Positions 41,951 to 51,023 of a stretch of DNA of 64,000 nt are shown piece by piece. The notes under the pieces are model-generated. The model worked only from the letters and a program-made list of their open reading frames with translations. It ran no database searches and was not told the DNA's origin. Each line of letters opens with the position of its first letter. Positions within the stretch are counted from its first letter, which is position 1. Source of the stretch: CAZHZT01 sp964537285. GTDB lineage: Bacteria > Bacteroidota > Bacteroidia > Chitinophagales > Saprospiraceae. The stretch covers positions 71,886 to 135,885 of the forward strand of contig CAZHZT010000001.1 of NCBI GenBank assembly GCA_964537285.1, read 5' to 3'. Position numbers and translations under genes: made by a program.

Positions 41951-42552
41951 ACGCAAAATCACTTATTTTTGAATGCATTTCAAATGTGATATTTTTCTAT
42001 GGTTTGGAACAAAAAAAGATATCCAAAATGCATTAATTAAAGGTTTGGATGTTTTTACACCTTAGATTCAGGGGGGGCTGTCCGAGAATTGGGGTCAAGC
42101 GCGCTTCCTTAATGTAGATAGTTAAAACACTAATTTCCACAAAAGCTCGTATATCAATCTCCGCTTCAAGTTCTAGCTTATTTTTTTGTAAGCATCTGAA
42201 CAAAATCAAGACCTTTAAAAACTTGGTGGAATTTCTGTCAAAGAATAAAAAATTCTACAATTTTAAGATTTTTTATTTTGAATTAACCTTAAAGACCCAT
42301 ATATTTGAAAATGTCAACTATATTAATATAATTTATTATTTGTTTTTGCTAGACCTCCTACCAATAAAAAAAACTAATATTTAATACTGTTACACTACTT
42401 TCTAAAGGTTTTCGGCCTTTTGACAGGTAAGTTTTTATTTGGAAAGACGTATTGAAGCGAGACTTTCCAAAGAGAGGGCTGCCCTGTCTAAAGCAATGAA
42501 CTTTCAGTTCAATTATTGAAAATTTAATTTTCTCACTTAAATAAACCGTTTT
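41951..42552. other. spacer between the IS relic and the subtilisin gene
   Basis: After the probable IS end (about 42077-42097) the sequence is AT-rich without a credible gene. The long leader region (42300-42552) has several T/A-rich boxes and a CTTTCCAAAGAGAGGGC segment (near 42465), but I cannot name a promoter with confidence. Confidence 0.4.
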
Positions 42553-45500
42553 ATGATCCTAAAGACAAAACTTCTTTTGTTTGTTTGCTTGCTTTTAGCA
42601 GTAGGAATGAATGCTCAAAGTAAGTATTATTGGGGAACCAATGGAAAGTTAACGCTCACCGAGAACTACGAATCCTGGATTGTGCATACCAAAACTACGG
42701 ATGGCCTTGAAGAGCTATCTCAAAAAACATCGATCCAGGAGGTTAGTGAGGTGATGGTTTCTGTGCACAACAAATTTGTTGTGGCAAAAGTGAAACAAGG
42801 AACCATGAGCGAGTCAGACCTTATCGCTACACTTGGGCTGGGTCGAAATGTTTTGGATGCAAGCCCGGGCCACCAATTGGATGATGGATTTGTGATCTAT
42901 CCTACACACCAGGTGGTTTTTAAGCCTAAAAGTAAAGCGGCTATTCAGCGATTAAATGAAGTATTGGATGCTTATCCACATGGAGAGCTTATCCAGAAAT
43001 ATGGAGTTTGCAGAGTAGAAATAACTTCTGTGAACGATGTATTTGATGCCGCCAATGCTTTGTACGAATCGGGTTTGGTGACTTTTGCACATCCTGATTT
43101 TTACGCAGAGAAAACGAACAATTCTGATCCATTATTCCCTCAGCAATTTCAAATGCATAACACCGGCCAAACCATTGATGGAGTTACCGGCGTGAATGAC
43201 ATGGATTGTAATGCACTGGAAGCTTGGGGCATTTCACTTGGTTCTTCGAGCATTACCGTTGCTGTAATTGATGATGGCGTGGAGAACCACGAAGACCTTA
43301 ACAATTCCGGAGGCTCTAGCAGATTGGTTGGAGGCTATACACCCGTGAATGGTGGAAATGGTTTGCCCGGCAGTGGCGATGCACACGGCCAGGCTTGTGC
43401 GGGAATTGTCGGTGCGTCTCATAATAATCTTGGCGTGCAAGGAGTCGCGCCACTGGTAGATTTTATTTCGGTTGATATTTTTGCAGGCGGTGAAACATCA
43501 CAACAGATCGCCGATGGTATTACCTGGGCCAAGAATAATGGCGCGGATGTAATGAGCAACTCCTGGGGGTATACTTCTTGTACACTTAGCTTCCCTTCAA
43601 TTGATAATGCAATTTCTGATGCCACTAACAATGGTCGGGGAGGATTAGGTTGCGTAATCGTTTTTGCTTCTGGTAATGGTTACAAGAACTGTGTAGATTA
43701 TCCTGCTGATAATCCAAATGTAATAGCTGTAGGCGCTTTCACCAATCAAGGTGTTCGTTCGAGCTACAGTAATTATGGTCCTACGCTGGATATTGTAGCA
43801 CCTTCTAATGCTGTTGGTTCTCAACCGGGAGCCGGTGTTCGTACCATCGATCGTATGGGAGGCGCGGGCTATTCTTCCGGTAATTATACCACTTCTTTTG
43901 GAGGGACTTCAGCGGCTTGTCCGGTGGTAAGTGGTGTAGCTGCTCTAATGTTAGGGTATGATGCGAGCCTGACTCAGAGTGAGGTGAAAAATATTCTTTA
44001 CACTACAGCCATTGATATGGGGCCTTCAGGTTTCGATAATGAATATGCCAACGGTCGGGTTAACGCTTTTGCAGCATTACAAGCTTTAGGTGGCTCAGGG
44101 CCAACTTGTAATGATGGGATACAAAACGGAGATGAAACAGGCATAGATTGTGGTGGTACTTCTTGCCCTCCATGTAGCAGCGGATGTTCAGATATTGAAG
44201 TTACTTTAACGCTTAACCTGGATAATTACCCTGGCGAAACGACCTGGGAATTAGCAGATGCTAATGGCAGTGTAATAGCATCTGGTGGTCCTTACTCTTC
44301 AGCAGGCGCCACCATAACGGAAGATTTTTGCCTGACTGATGGCTGCTATGATTTCACGATCTTTGATAGCTATGGCGATGGTATCTGTTGTGGTTACGGC
44401 AATGGTTCTTACTCTCTCACTGATGGAGATGGGAATGTATTGGCTTCTGGTGGCGAATTTACAAGCTCAGAGACTACGAATTTCTGCCTGGTTCCTCCTC
44501 CTACCTGTGATGACGGGATTCAAAACGGAGATGAAACAGGTGTAGATTGCGGGGGGGCTACTTGTCCTCCATGTAGTGTCGCCTGTACAGATAACGAAGT
44601 TACTTTAACACTTAACCTGGATAATTATCCTGGAGAAACAACCTGGGAGCTAGCAGATGCTAATGGTAGTATAATTGGATCTGGTGGTCCTTATTCTTCA
44701 GCAGGAGCCACCATAACGGAAGACTTTTGCCTGATTGATGGTTGCTATGACTTTACGATCTTTGATAGCTATGGCGATGGCATCTGCTGCGGATACGGTA
44801 ATGGTTCTTATTCACTTACCGATGACAGTGGCAATGTATTGGCTTCCGGAGGCAGCTTTGACAGCTCAGAAACGACCAACTTCTGTTTGACGAGCGCACC
44901 TCCTGTTTCTTACTGTGCTTCCCAAGGAAATAATTCCAATTTCGAATGGATTGAGCGCATTCAATTTGCGGGTATTGATAATACTTCCGGAAACAATGGA
45001 GGCTATGCTGATTTCACAGGTCAGTCTACTATCGTAACAGCTGGAGGCACCGCTTCCATTACCTTAGTTCCTGGTTTCTCAGGCACAACTTATACCGAAT
45101 ACTGGCGGGTATGGATTGATTATAATCAGGACGGGGACTTTGATGATGCCGGAGAACTTTTTGGTCAGGGAAATGGCACCGGTACATTAAGCGGCACGCT
45201 AAATATCTCTTCCAGCGCTCTTGAAGGTCCTACTCGCATGCGTGTTGCTATGAAGTATAATGCTTACCCGACTCCTTGCGAAACCTTTACTTATGGGGAA
45301 GTGGAAGATTACACGGTGGTTATTAGTGCTTCATTAAATGGAGGAGCAAATACTTATAGCCAAGCAGATTCTGAATTGAAGGAAATAGAAAGTGAAACTT
45401 CTTATAAGCCGGCATTGCAGGTATTTCCTAATCCAACGCATCGCTTCCTGAACCTGAATTACAGCTCTCGCTTAGAAGGTGATGTAAAAATTGAGCTGTT

Positions 45501-45660
45501 TAACCTCGTGGGCCAGCAGGTTCAGGTGTTAAACTTAGAAGCTTATGAAGGTGGCAATACTTTCCGCCTGGAAGTTAGCGACTTGCCGGAAGGGGCTTAT
45601 CTCCTTCGATTAAAAGCTGGCGAAGAGCAATATACCGAGAAAGTAACGATCGTTAAATAG
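42553..45660 (+). CDS. S8 subtilisin-like serine protease with GEVED and T9SS sorting domain
   Basis: A 1035-aa exported protease. A signal peptide (MILKTKLLLFVCLLLAVGMNAQ) and a propeptide (about 25-190) precede an S8 domain (about 195-515): VAVIDDGVENHEDL (Asp), GDAHGQACAGIVGAS (His), NSWG (oxyanion Asn region) and FGGTSAACPVVSGVAALM (Ser). Two tandem units of about 133 residues follow (about 517-780), each with CNDGIQNGDETG-type Cys-rich start and an LTLNLDNYPGETTWELAD beta domain. Then a GEVED domain (about 800-930) and a type A sorting domain (ALQVFPNPTHRFLNL...VTIVK). It should pass through the T9SS and remain on the surface. Confidence 0.95.
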   Translation: MILKTKLLLFVCLLLAVGMNAQSKYYWGTNGKLTLTENYESWIVHTKTTDGLEELSQKTSIQEVSEVMVSVHNKFVVAKVKQGTMSESDLIATLGLGRNVLDASPGHQLDDGFVIYPTHQVVFKPKSKAAIQRLNEVLDAYPHGELIQKYGVCRVEITSVNDVFDAANALYESGLVTFAHPDFYAEKTNNSDPLFPQQFQMHNTGQTIDGVTGVNDMDCNALEAWGISLGSSSITVAVIDDGVENHEDLNNSGGSSRLVGGYTPVNGGNGLPGSGDAHGQACAGIVGASHNNLGVQGVAPLVDFISVDIFAGGETSQQIADGITWAKNNGADVMSNSWGYTSCTLSFPSIDNAISDATNNGRGGLGCVIVFASGNGYKNCVDYPADNPNVIAVGAFTNQGVRSSYSNYGPTLDIVAPSNAVGSQPGAGVRTIDRMGGAGYSSGNYTTSFGGTSAACPVVSGVAALMLGYDASLTQSEVKNILYTTAIDMGPSGFDNEYANGRVNAFAALQALGGSGPTCNDGIQNGDETGIDCGGTSCPPCSSGCSDIEVTLTLNLDNYPGETTWELADANGSVIASGGPYSSAGATITEDFCLTDGCYDFTIFDSYGDGICCGYGNGSYSLTDGDGNVLASGGEFTSSETTNFCLVPPPTCDDGIQNGDETGVDCGGATCPPCSVACTDNEVTLTLNLDNYPGETTWELADANGSIIGSGGPYSSAGATITEDFCLIDGCYDFTIFDSYGDGICCGYGNGSYSLTDDSGNVLASGGSFDSSETTNFCLTSAPPVSYCASQGNNSNFEWIERIQFAGIDNTSGNNGGYADFTGQSTIVTAGGTASITLVPGFSGTTYTEYWRVWIDYNQDGDFDDAGELFGQGNGTGTLSGTLNISSSALEGPTRMRVAMKYNAYPTPCETFTYGEVEDYTVVISASLNGGANTYSQADSELKEIESETSYKPALQVFPNPTHRFLNLNYSSRLEGDVKIELFNLVGQQVQVLNLEAYEGGNTFRLEVSDLPEGAYLLRLKAGEEQYTEKVTIVK
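44104..44900 (+). repeat. tandem intragenic duplication within the subtilisin gene
   Basis: Two units of about 400 bp (starting near 44104 and 44504) are highly similar at DNA level; long identical blocks such as GATAGCTATGGCGATGG recur. Each encodes one Cys-rich linker plus one beta domain. Most differences appear silent. Confidence 0.85.
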
Positions 45661-45666
45661 AAAATA

Positions 45667-45725
45667 CGGTTAACGAATAACGGTTAACGGTAAACGGTTA
45701 ACGGGGAACGGATAAGGGTAAACGG
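45667..45725. repeat. CGGTTAACG simple repeats
   Basis: CGGTTAACG-type units occur at 45667, 45681 and 45694 with degenerate copies after them. They lie between the converging subtilisin and PhoX-like genes and can pair with one another. Similar wording is found at 16602-16672. Confidence 0.6.
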
Positions 45726-45778
45726 CTTATAAATAAGTTCGAGGGCCTGATATTCGTTCCCCGTTTGTTAGTTAACTA

Positions 45779-47143
45779 CTATCCATAATTCTCCCACGGC
45801 CCTGTAATAGCCAGGGTGTCTCCATTTGCTTGAATGTTAACAAACATCGTTTTGCCGGAAGGCGAAAAAACAATACCCGCAAATTCTGAATCAGAACTTT
45901 GATTGATAGCAAATGCGGATATTTCTCCTTCTTTATTGATCACATGTATTCTGTTTTGCTCACTATTGTCTTCGCAGAGAAAAATATCACCCCAAGGGGA
46001 GATGGTTAGGTTGTCACACATATGAAGGATCGATTTGTCGTTTGATTCGGCAAAAAGTTCTAAAATGCCGGGGTGTTTGATTTCTTCTGCGCTTCCTTCT
46101 TTTGGAGAGAGTGTATATCGGAACACTTGGCCAAACTCTTGCGGACCTCCATTTGTACAGGCGAAATACAGCTCATTTTCACCCATCCACATCCCTTCGC
46201 CTCGTGCGAATCGGGCAGCTCCTGCTTCAAATCCTCTGTAACGCAGGTCATCTTCAGGTGCGTGAATGTTGTCAATATCCATCCACTTGACACTCATTTT
46301 AGTATTAAGCTGTACTTTTTGTTCTTTCCAGTTTCTGGTATCCAGGCTATTTTGATCCACTACAGCTAGTACCTGAAGTTGTCCTCCTGCCTGAAGATTC
46401 CCTTTTTCGTTTGGAATAAAGCGGTAGAGCAATCCATCCGGTCGATCTTCTGTTTGATAAACGATGCCTGTCTTGGGATCCACGGCAACAGCTTCGTGAT
46501 TGAATCGTCCCATAGCTGTAATTGGAATAGGAGCGACGGGCCCTTTTGCTACAGCCGGAACTTCAAAAACATAACCATGGTCTTTTTCAATAGTAGTTCC
46601 ATCTGCCCGGGTTACATCTTCTTCGCAAGTTAGCCAGCTGTTCCAGGGGGTGATGCCTCCGGCACAATTGCGGTAGGTGCCTGCCAGACTAAGGAATTCT
46701 TTTTCTACCTGTTGTGTTTTTTCGTCAAATATAAGCGTAGTCGTCCCTCCAAGGCCCGGTTGAGTTCCTTGTCCTGCATCGTACAACACGGAAGTTTCTA
46801 TTTTTGGTAGCAGCTCATTTTGCAGGCCAAAAGGGCTGTTTTCTAGCGGTGAAGGACTGTTTTCATGGTTCCTTATGATCACTGTTTTACCTGTTTCATT
46901 GAGAAAAGTCCCCATGCCATCAGGTCTTCCCGGTACGAGAAAGCCATCGCTCATCTTTTGCCCGGCTTTGGAAATGATTTTATAGGAAAACCCTTCCGGA
47001 AGATCCAGGTAACCTTTGGGGTCTGAGATTATTTTTATTGCTTTTGCTTTCTTTTGGCCTGTGCCTAAAGTACAGCGAGATAGAGCCATAAAGCCAATGG
47101 AGGTAATGGCGGATTGCTTGATAAATTGCCTGCGATTGATCAT
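45779..47143 (-). CDS. PhoX-like (DUF839) Tat-exported protein
   Basis: A 454-aa beta-propeller protein of the alkaline phosphatase PhoX family. The N-terminus MINRRQFIKQSAITSIGFMALSRC has a twin-arginine motif (RRQFIK) and may also be a lipoprotein signal (LSRC). Family segments include GFLVPGRPDGMGTF, VIIRNHENSPS, GGTTTLIFDE, NCAGGITPWNSWLTCEED (about 149-166), GRFNHEAVAVDPKTGIVYQTED and DNLTISPWGDIFLCEDN. PhoX uses Fe and Ca to cleave phosphoesters; several ligand-bearing segments (HEN, CEED, NHEA, TEDR, CEDN) are seen here, but phosphatase activity is an inference. Confidence 0.85.
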   Translation of the reverse strand: MINRRQFIKQSAITSIGFMALSRCTLGTGQKKAKAIKIISDPKGYLDLPEGFSYKIISKAGQKMSDGFLVPGRPDGMGTFLNETGKTVIIRNHENSPSPLENSPFGLQNELLPKIETSVLYDAGQGTQPGLGGTTTLIFDEKTQQVEKEFLSLAGTYRNCAGGITPWNSWLTCEEDVTRADGTTIEKDHGYVFEVPAVAKGPVAPIPITAMGRFNHEAVAVDPKTGIVYQTEDRPDGLLYRFIPNEKGNLQAGGQLQVLAVVDQNSLDTRNWKEQKVQLNTKMSVKWMDIDNIHAPEDDLRYRGFEAGAARFARGEGMWMGENELYFACTNGGPQEFGQVFRYTLSPKEGSAEEIKHPGILELFAESNDKSILHMCDNLTISPWGDIFLCEDNSEQNRIHVINKEGEISAFAINQSSDSEFAGIVFSPSGKTMFVNIQANGDTLAITGPWENYG

Positions 47144-47185
47144 CTTGATTTGTTTTTTTAAAAGTGAAATTTAATAAAAATGATC

Positions 47186-47626
47186 GTTCTTTGACAAATT
47201 GTGTGGAACTTAAACATGAGTCATCCCGAATTTTCGGGATGGCTCATGTTTTGTAAAATCTTTACAAGTTCATGTTAATCAGTGAGTTATCTGCTTTTTT
47301 TCTTGATGAAAAAGCAGCAAAAAATCAAGGCTGTATTCAATTCTTAACGCTTTTTGAAAGGCTGGCAGCCTAAAATATTGAATTACAGCACCTATTCTTA
47401 ATCCTTGTGACACCATGAAGTTCCTGAAAATCTGGGATGACTCATTTTTTTGTTCTTAAAATGTTTACCAAATGAAATCATCTAGTGCTTCAGGAACTAA
47501 ATCCTAAAAAAAACTTTTAATAAAAAATGGAGGAGCAGTTGTAGAACTACCCCTCCAAAAGAATTACCACTGCATGTCCAATGCTTCCTCTTTATTTTAA
47601 AGTTCCACACAATTTGTCAAAGAAGG
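47186..47626. repeat. R1-ended composite, about 440 bp
   Basis: TTCTTTGACAAATTGTGTGG (continuing AACTT) at 47188 and its exact complement ending at 47624 form 25-bp perfect inverted ends matching the R1 terminus. In place of the short R1 stem-loop are about 390 bp of unrelated sequence, including a hairpin (GAGTCATCCCG / CGGGATGGCTC, near 47219) and the receptor terminator. There is no coding frame of note and no target duplication. Confidence 0.65.
47521..47556 (-). terminator. terminator of the TonB receptor gene
   Basis: On the minus strand GGAGGGGTAGTT - CTAC - AACTGCTCCTCC forms a stem followed by ATTTTTTA, about 100 bp after the receptor stop. Confidence 0.75.
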
Positions 47627-47656
47627 TATTTTAAAAGCGAATAGCTAAAAGATCAT

Positions 47657-48198
47657 CTATAAGTTATTGTAAGTCAATCCTACGTAGTAGGTTCTTCCAA
47701 TAAGTGGCCCGCCACTAATGGTTTGATAACCATCGCCTACTAAGTTCGTTCCGCCAATTTTAAGCTGTGTATTGATATCCGGGAAAGTCCAGTTCAACTG
47801 CGCGTCTAAGGTACCGAAAGCAGGAACATTGCCGGTGCTGAAAGTACTTTCGTACAAGAATTCATCCTGCCAACGGTAAGCTAAACCAAAGCCAAGGTCT
47901 TTCCATACTCTTCGCCCATCAGTGCCTACGGTGAATCGGTGGTTAGGTGTGTTGAATTTTGCGATGAAGTCTTCATTGTCCAATTCAAAATCTGCGTAGG
48001 CATAATTACCGAAAATATTCAATATTTTGCTGAGTTTGTAGTTTGCTCCGAGTGTAACACCGTAAGAAGTAACGTTTTCATCTACATTAGTAAATGCTTG
48101 CCAGAACGTTCCGGCTGGTACCGGTTGTTGTTGGTGCGTAGTGGCTTCTTTACCTACTACAGTAGCTTCTACAATAAAGTCTTCATAAAGATTGTAGT
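47657..48198 (-). pseudogene. TonB-dependent receptor, C-terminal part beyond a frameshift
   Basis: This frame continues the receptor after the break at about 48198. Restoring one base after the Tyr codon at 48199-48201 gives LNAYYNLYEDFIVEATVVGKE, a normal receptor reading. The part runs through beta strands to the final GRTYYVGLTYNNL, the usual outer-membrane barrel end. It has no start signals of its own. Without it the upstream product lacks about 175 residues of barrel. Confidence 0.85.
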
Positions 48199-50565
48199 AT
48201 AAGCGTTAAGGTCGATGTCCAGTTTGCGGTCGATTAAGCGGGTACGGTAACCAAATTCAAAAGATTTCAATTTTTCTGGTTGAACGTAACTTAAATTTTG
48301 TGTTTTAAGAATCTGTCCGCATACATTGGGGTCGCCTCCTGCTAACAAGCATTGTTGATACTCTAAGAAAGAGCTGGAAGACCAGGCACCACCTTCATAG
48401 ATACCATAGCGTTCAGCATTATCGCGGGTACCTCCAATATTGATGGCTGCCGCAGGGAAGTAAAGATATTGGTCTTGTGTGGATGGGTTTTGGAAACCTT
48501 CCTGATAAGCCACACGGAAGATATGGTTACCCATATTATCGGGGCTCAACAAGACAGAAGCACGCGGAGAAACCTGACCGTCAAAGTTTTCGTTTTTATC
48601 GTATCGCAAAGATCCGGTTACTTTGACTTTATCGTCCAGAACTTTTTTAGATGCTTGTAAGTAGCCACCGTATTCGTCGATTTGAATCCGCTCAGGATTA
48701 CCTGTGCCCTCAGGATCTTCATTCAGAACCGTCGCATCGGTAAATAAATCGTATTGCCGCCAGTTACCACCTGCCTTCAATTCTACCAAATTATCGATTA
48801 GGTTGGAAAAGTCGTAGTTCAATTCTGCGTGGTAAACGCGAGAGTCATCGGTGAACCCAGCGCCCCCTTCATTGAGTTTTTTATTGCGTACATCATCAAA
48901 TACACGTTGGGCCTCGTCGGAATTGATGTCAGGCACCGGGCTATTAGCCAACATTCTGGCAAAATCATGGGCTGCTAGTCGTTGCTCATCGGTGAAAGCA
49001 CCTCCTACTGTTTGTGTCATATCCATTAACCAGACTGGAGCGAAGCCTTCTAGTAACCCCCCTGCATAGGCACCAGCGTAGTTTGCTGCCCATTCAGAAG
49101 CTGTAGGGGAGAAGCGTTCGCTGGCAAATCCGGCCAATGCACCTAAATTGTAGGAATCTCCTGCATCAGTTTGAGTCATATAGGCTCTGGCACTAAGTGT
49201 TGGGCTGGTTAATTCTAATTTGTGATTCTGTAAGGTGAAGTCTTTAATAACGAAGCGTTCGCTACCTTGAAGCACCCCTGTTCCTTGTCCGAATCGGTAG
49301 GTGTAGCTAGCTTCCCAATTATCATTAAATCGATAGTGCAAAGCTGCGTCCGCTTTTATACTTCCGACATCTCTGTTGTCAAGAAGGTCTTCTTCACGGA
49401 AACCGTCTCTGGTAAACTGGATCGGGTTCAAAAGAGGTACGTTCGTGCTTAAGTATTGTGTCGCAAGGAGTTCTGCATATCCCGGGGGAACACCACCGGC
49501 AATAAATGCTTCGGTAAAGCCAGGAGTCAAAGCATCTACTACAGCATTGGTAAGGCTGGGATCGTTGAAAAATATTGGTATCTGTGTTTCATCGCCGTAC
49601 AAGTGCATACCATCAAAGTTGGGAGCATCAACATTATCTCTTGTTAAGGTATTTCTATCCAAGGTATAATCGTTAGCTACCCAGTCTTGTGCCTCGAGGT
49701 AAGAAAAGTTCACTTTAAAGGCGAATCGGTCGTTGAGTTTTTGAGCATATCGCAAAGCCAAACTGGTGAATGGATCTGCTCCATTCGGTAAGTTTTCGGC
49801 ATCCATAAAACTGTATTTGGCTTGTGCACTCAGACCTGTGAATTCAAAAGGGGATTTGCTTTTCATTTGGAGGATACCATTAAAGGCATTGGGGCCATAC
49901 AGGGCAGAAGCGGTACCTGGGATGAGCTCGACGCTCTGAACGTCCAGCTCAGACATACCTGCCAGGTTACCAAGAGGGAAATTAAGAATTGGAGCTGAGT
50001 TATCAATACCATCTACGAGTTGTACGAACCGGGTATTACCGGCAGAGGCAAAGCCCCTGGTATTTAAAGTGTTGAAGGTAAAACTTCCCTGATTACTGTG
50101 TACGCCAGGTAATTTGGCAATTTCATCATAAAAATCGGAGGTTGTGCTATTCTTGATTTGCTGTAATCTCAATGATTGGAGAGGCACACCGGTGTTTACG
50201 AAGTTATCCCACTTAGGATTACTACTGGTTGTTAACACGATGGCATCTAATTTGAAGGCGTCTATATTCAATCGGAATTCAACTTTTTGATCTTCATCGT
50301 TTACTATGATTTCTTGATCTTCATAACCGATATAAGAGCAACCTAAGGCAAAAGGTAATGGTTGGTTCGTTTTTAAAACAAACTCTCCATTTTCATTTGT
50401 AATACAACTAACATTCGGCGCTTCTTTAATACTTATGTAGGCGCTTACCAAGGGGAACGAATTCTCAGCATCGATTGCGCTACCTTTAATCCGTATTTGG
50501 GCTTGGACGTCCATACTGAAGTAAAGAATGAACAATAAGCAGCCCAGTTTAAATAACATTCTCAT
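48169..50565 (-). CDS. TonB-dependent outer-membrane receptor, frameshifted
   Basis: An outer-membrane receptor for active uptake powered by TonB. From the start MRMLFKLGCLLFILYFSMDVQAQ (50565) come a carboxypeptidase-like beta domain (about 25-105, IKGSAIDAENSFPLVSAYISIKEA...GCSYIGYEDQEI), a plug domain (about 115-235, LDAIVLTTSS...GFASAGNTRFVQLVDGIDNSAP...GPNAFNGILQMKSKSP) and a long barrel. The frame ends early at DLNAYTTIFMKTLL because one base is missing near 48198; the rest is encoded at 47657-48198. Either a real inactivating mutation or a sequencing error. No SusD gene is adjacent, so it is not a SusC-type pair. Confidence 0.88.
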   Translation of the reverse strand: MRMLFKLGCLLFILYFSMDVQAQIRIKGSAIDAENSFPLVSAYISIKEAPNVSCITNENGEFVLKTNQPLPFALGCSYIGYEDQEIIVNDEDQKVEFRLNIDAFKLDAIVLTTSSNPKWDNFVNTGVPLQSLRLQQIKNSTTSDFYDEIAKLPGVHSNQGSFTFNTLNTRGFASAGNTRFVQLVDGIDNSAPILNFPLGNLAGMSELDVQSVELIPGTASALYGPNAFNGILQMKSKSPFEFTGLSAQAKYSFMDAENLPNGADPFTSLALRYAQKLNDRFAFKVNFSYLEAQDWVANDYTLDRNTLTRDNVDAPNFDGMHLYGDETQIPIFFNDPSLTNAVVDALTPGFTEAFIAGGVPPGYAELLATQYLSTNVPLLNPIQFTRDGFREEDLLDNRDVGSIKADAALHYRFNDNWEASYTYRFGQGTGVLQGSERFVIKDFTLQNHKLELTSPTLSARAYMTQTDAGDSYNLGALAGFASERFSPTASEWAANYAGAYAGGLLEGFAPVWLMDMTQTVGGAFTDEQRLAAHDFARMLANSPVPDINSDEAQRVFDDVRNKKLNEGGAGFTDDSRVYHAELNYDFSNLIDNLVELKAGGNWRQYDLFTDATVLNEDPEGTGNPERIQIDEYGGYLQASKKVLDDKVKVTGSLRYDKNENFDGQVSPRASVLLSPDNMGNHIFRVAYQEGFQNPSTQDQYLYFPAAAINIGGTRDNAERYGIYEGGAWSSSSFLEYQQCLLAGGDPNVCGQILKTQNLSYVQPEKLKSFEFGYRTRLIDRKLDIDLNAYTTIFMKTLL

Positions 50566-50833
50566 GGCAACAAATTTTATCATTAAAAAAACCTCAAACT
50601 GCCTGAGATAGGCATTGACTTGAATTTTGAGCGATCCGGGATTTGAGCTATCGATAGTCTTATTGATCCCTTTTGGATTCACTTCAAAGGTGGGGGGATT
50701 TAAATCAAAAAGGTTAAGAGAAAAAGGACAAAAAAAGGGAAGTTCGTTGCGAATTGAGAATTGTATTCTGGTACAGGGGTTACACTGATTGTTTAAAAGA
50801 TTGGAAATCAGCGATGGAAATATAAAGAAATCT

Positions 50834-51023
50834 ACAACTTACCAGCGATTCTCGCTTTGAAAAATAAACGCGCCTACGGCGCGAAATTCCTTTTAGAGGG
50901 AAGCCGAAAGGGCTATTTTGCGTAGCAAAATAGCCCTTTCGGCTTCCCTCTAAAGAAAATATCGCCGCGAAGCGGTGTAAATTTGGTTTTGGATTTCCAA
51001 AACGAGAATTACAGACAACTTAC
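50834..51023. mobile_element. R2 MITE-like element (172 bp) with 9-bp target duplication at the porV stop
   Basis: The element at 50843-51014 starts CAGCGATTCTCG and ends CGAGAATTACAG. ACAACTTAC flanks it on both sides (50834-50842 and 51015-51023); the right copy includes the porV stop codon. Its core arms differ from the 5445 copy at mirrored positions (AGAGGGAAGCC / GGCTTCCCTCT versus AGAGGGAGGCC / GGCCTCCCTCT), so pairing is preserved. Confidence 0.93.

Noticed and set aside
48169..50565. SusC/SusD polysaccharide-utilisation locus
   Set aside because: The receptor has no adjacent SusD-like lipoprotein or glycan hydrolase; neighbours are a PhoX-like gene and porV.
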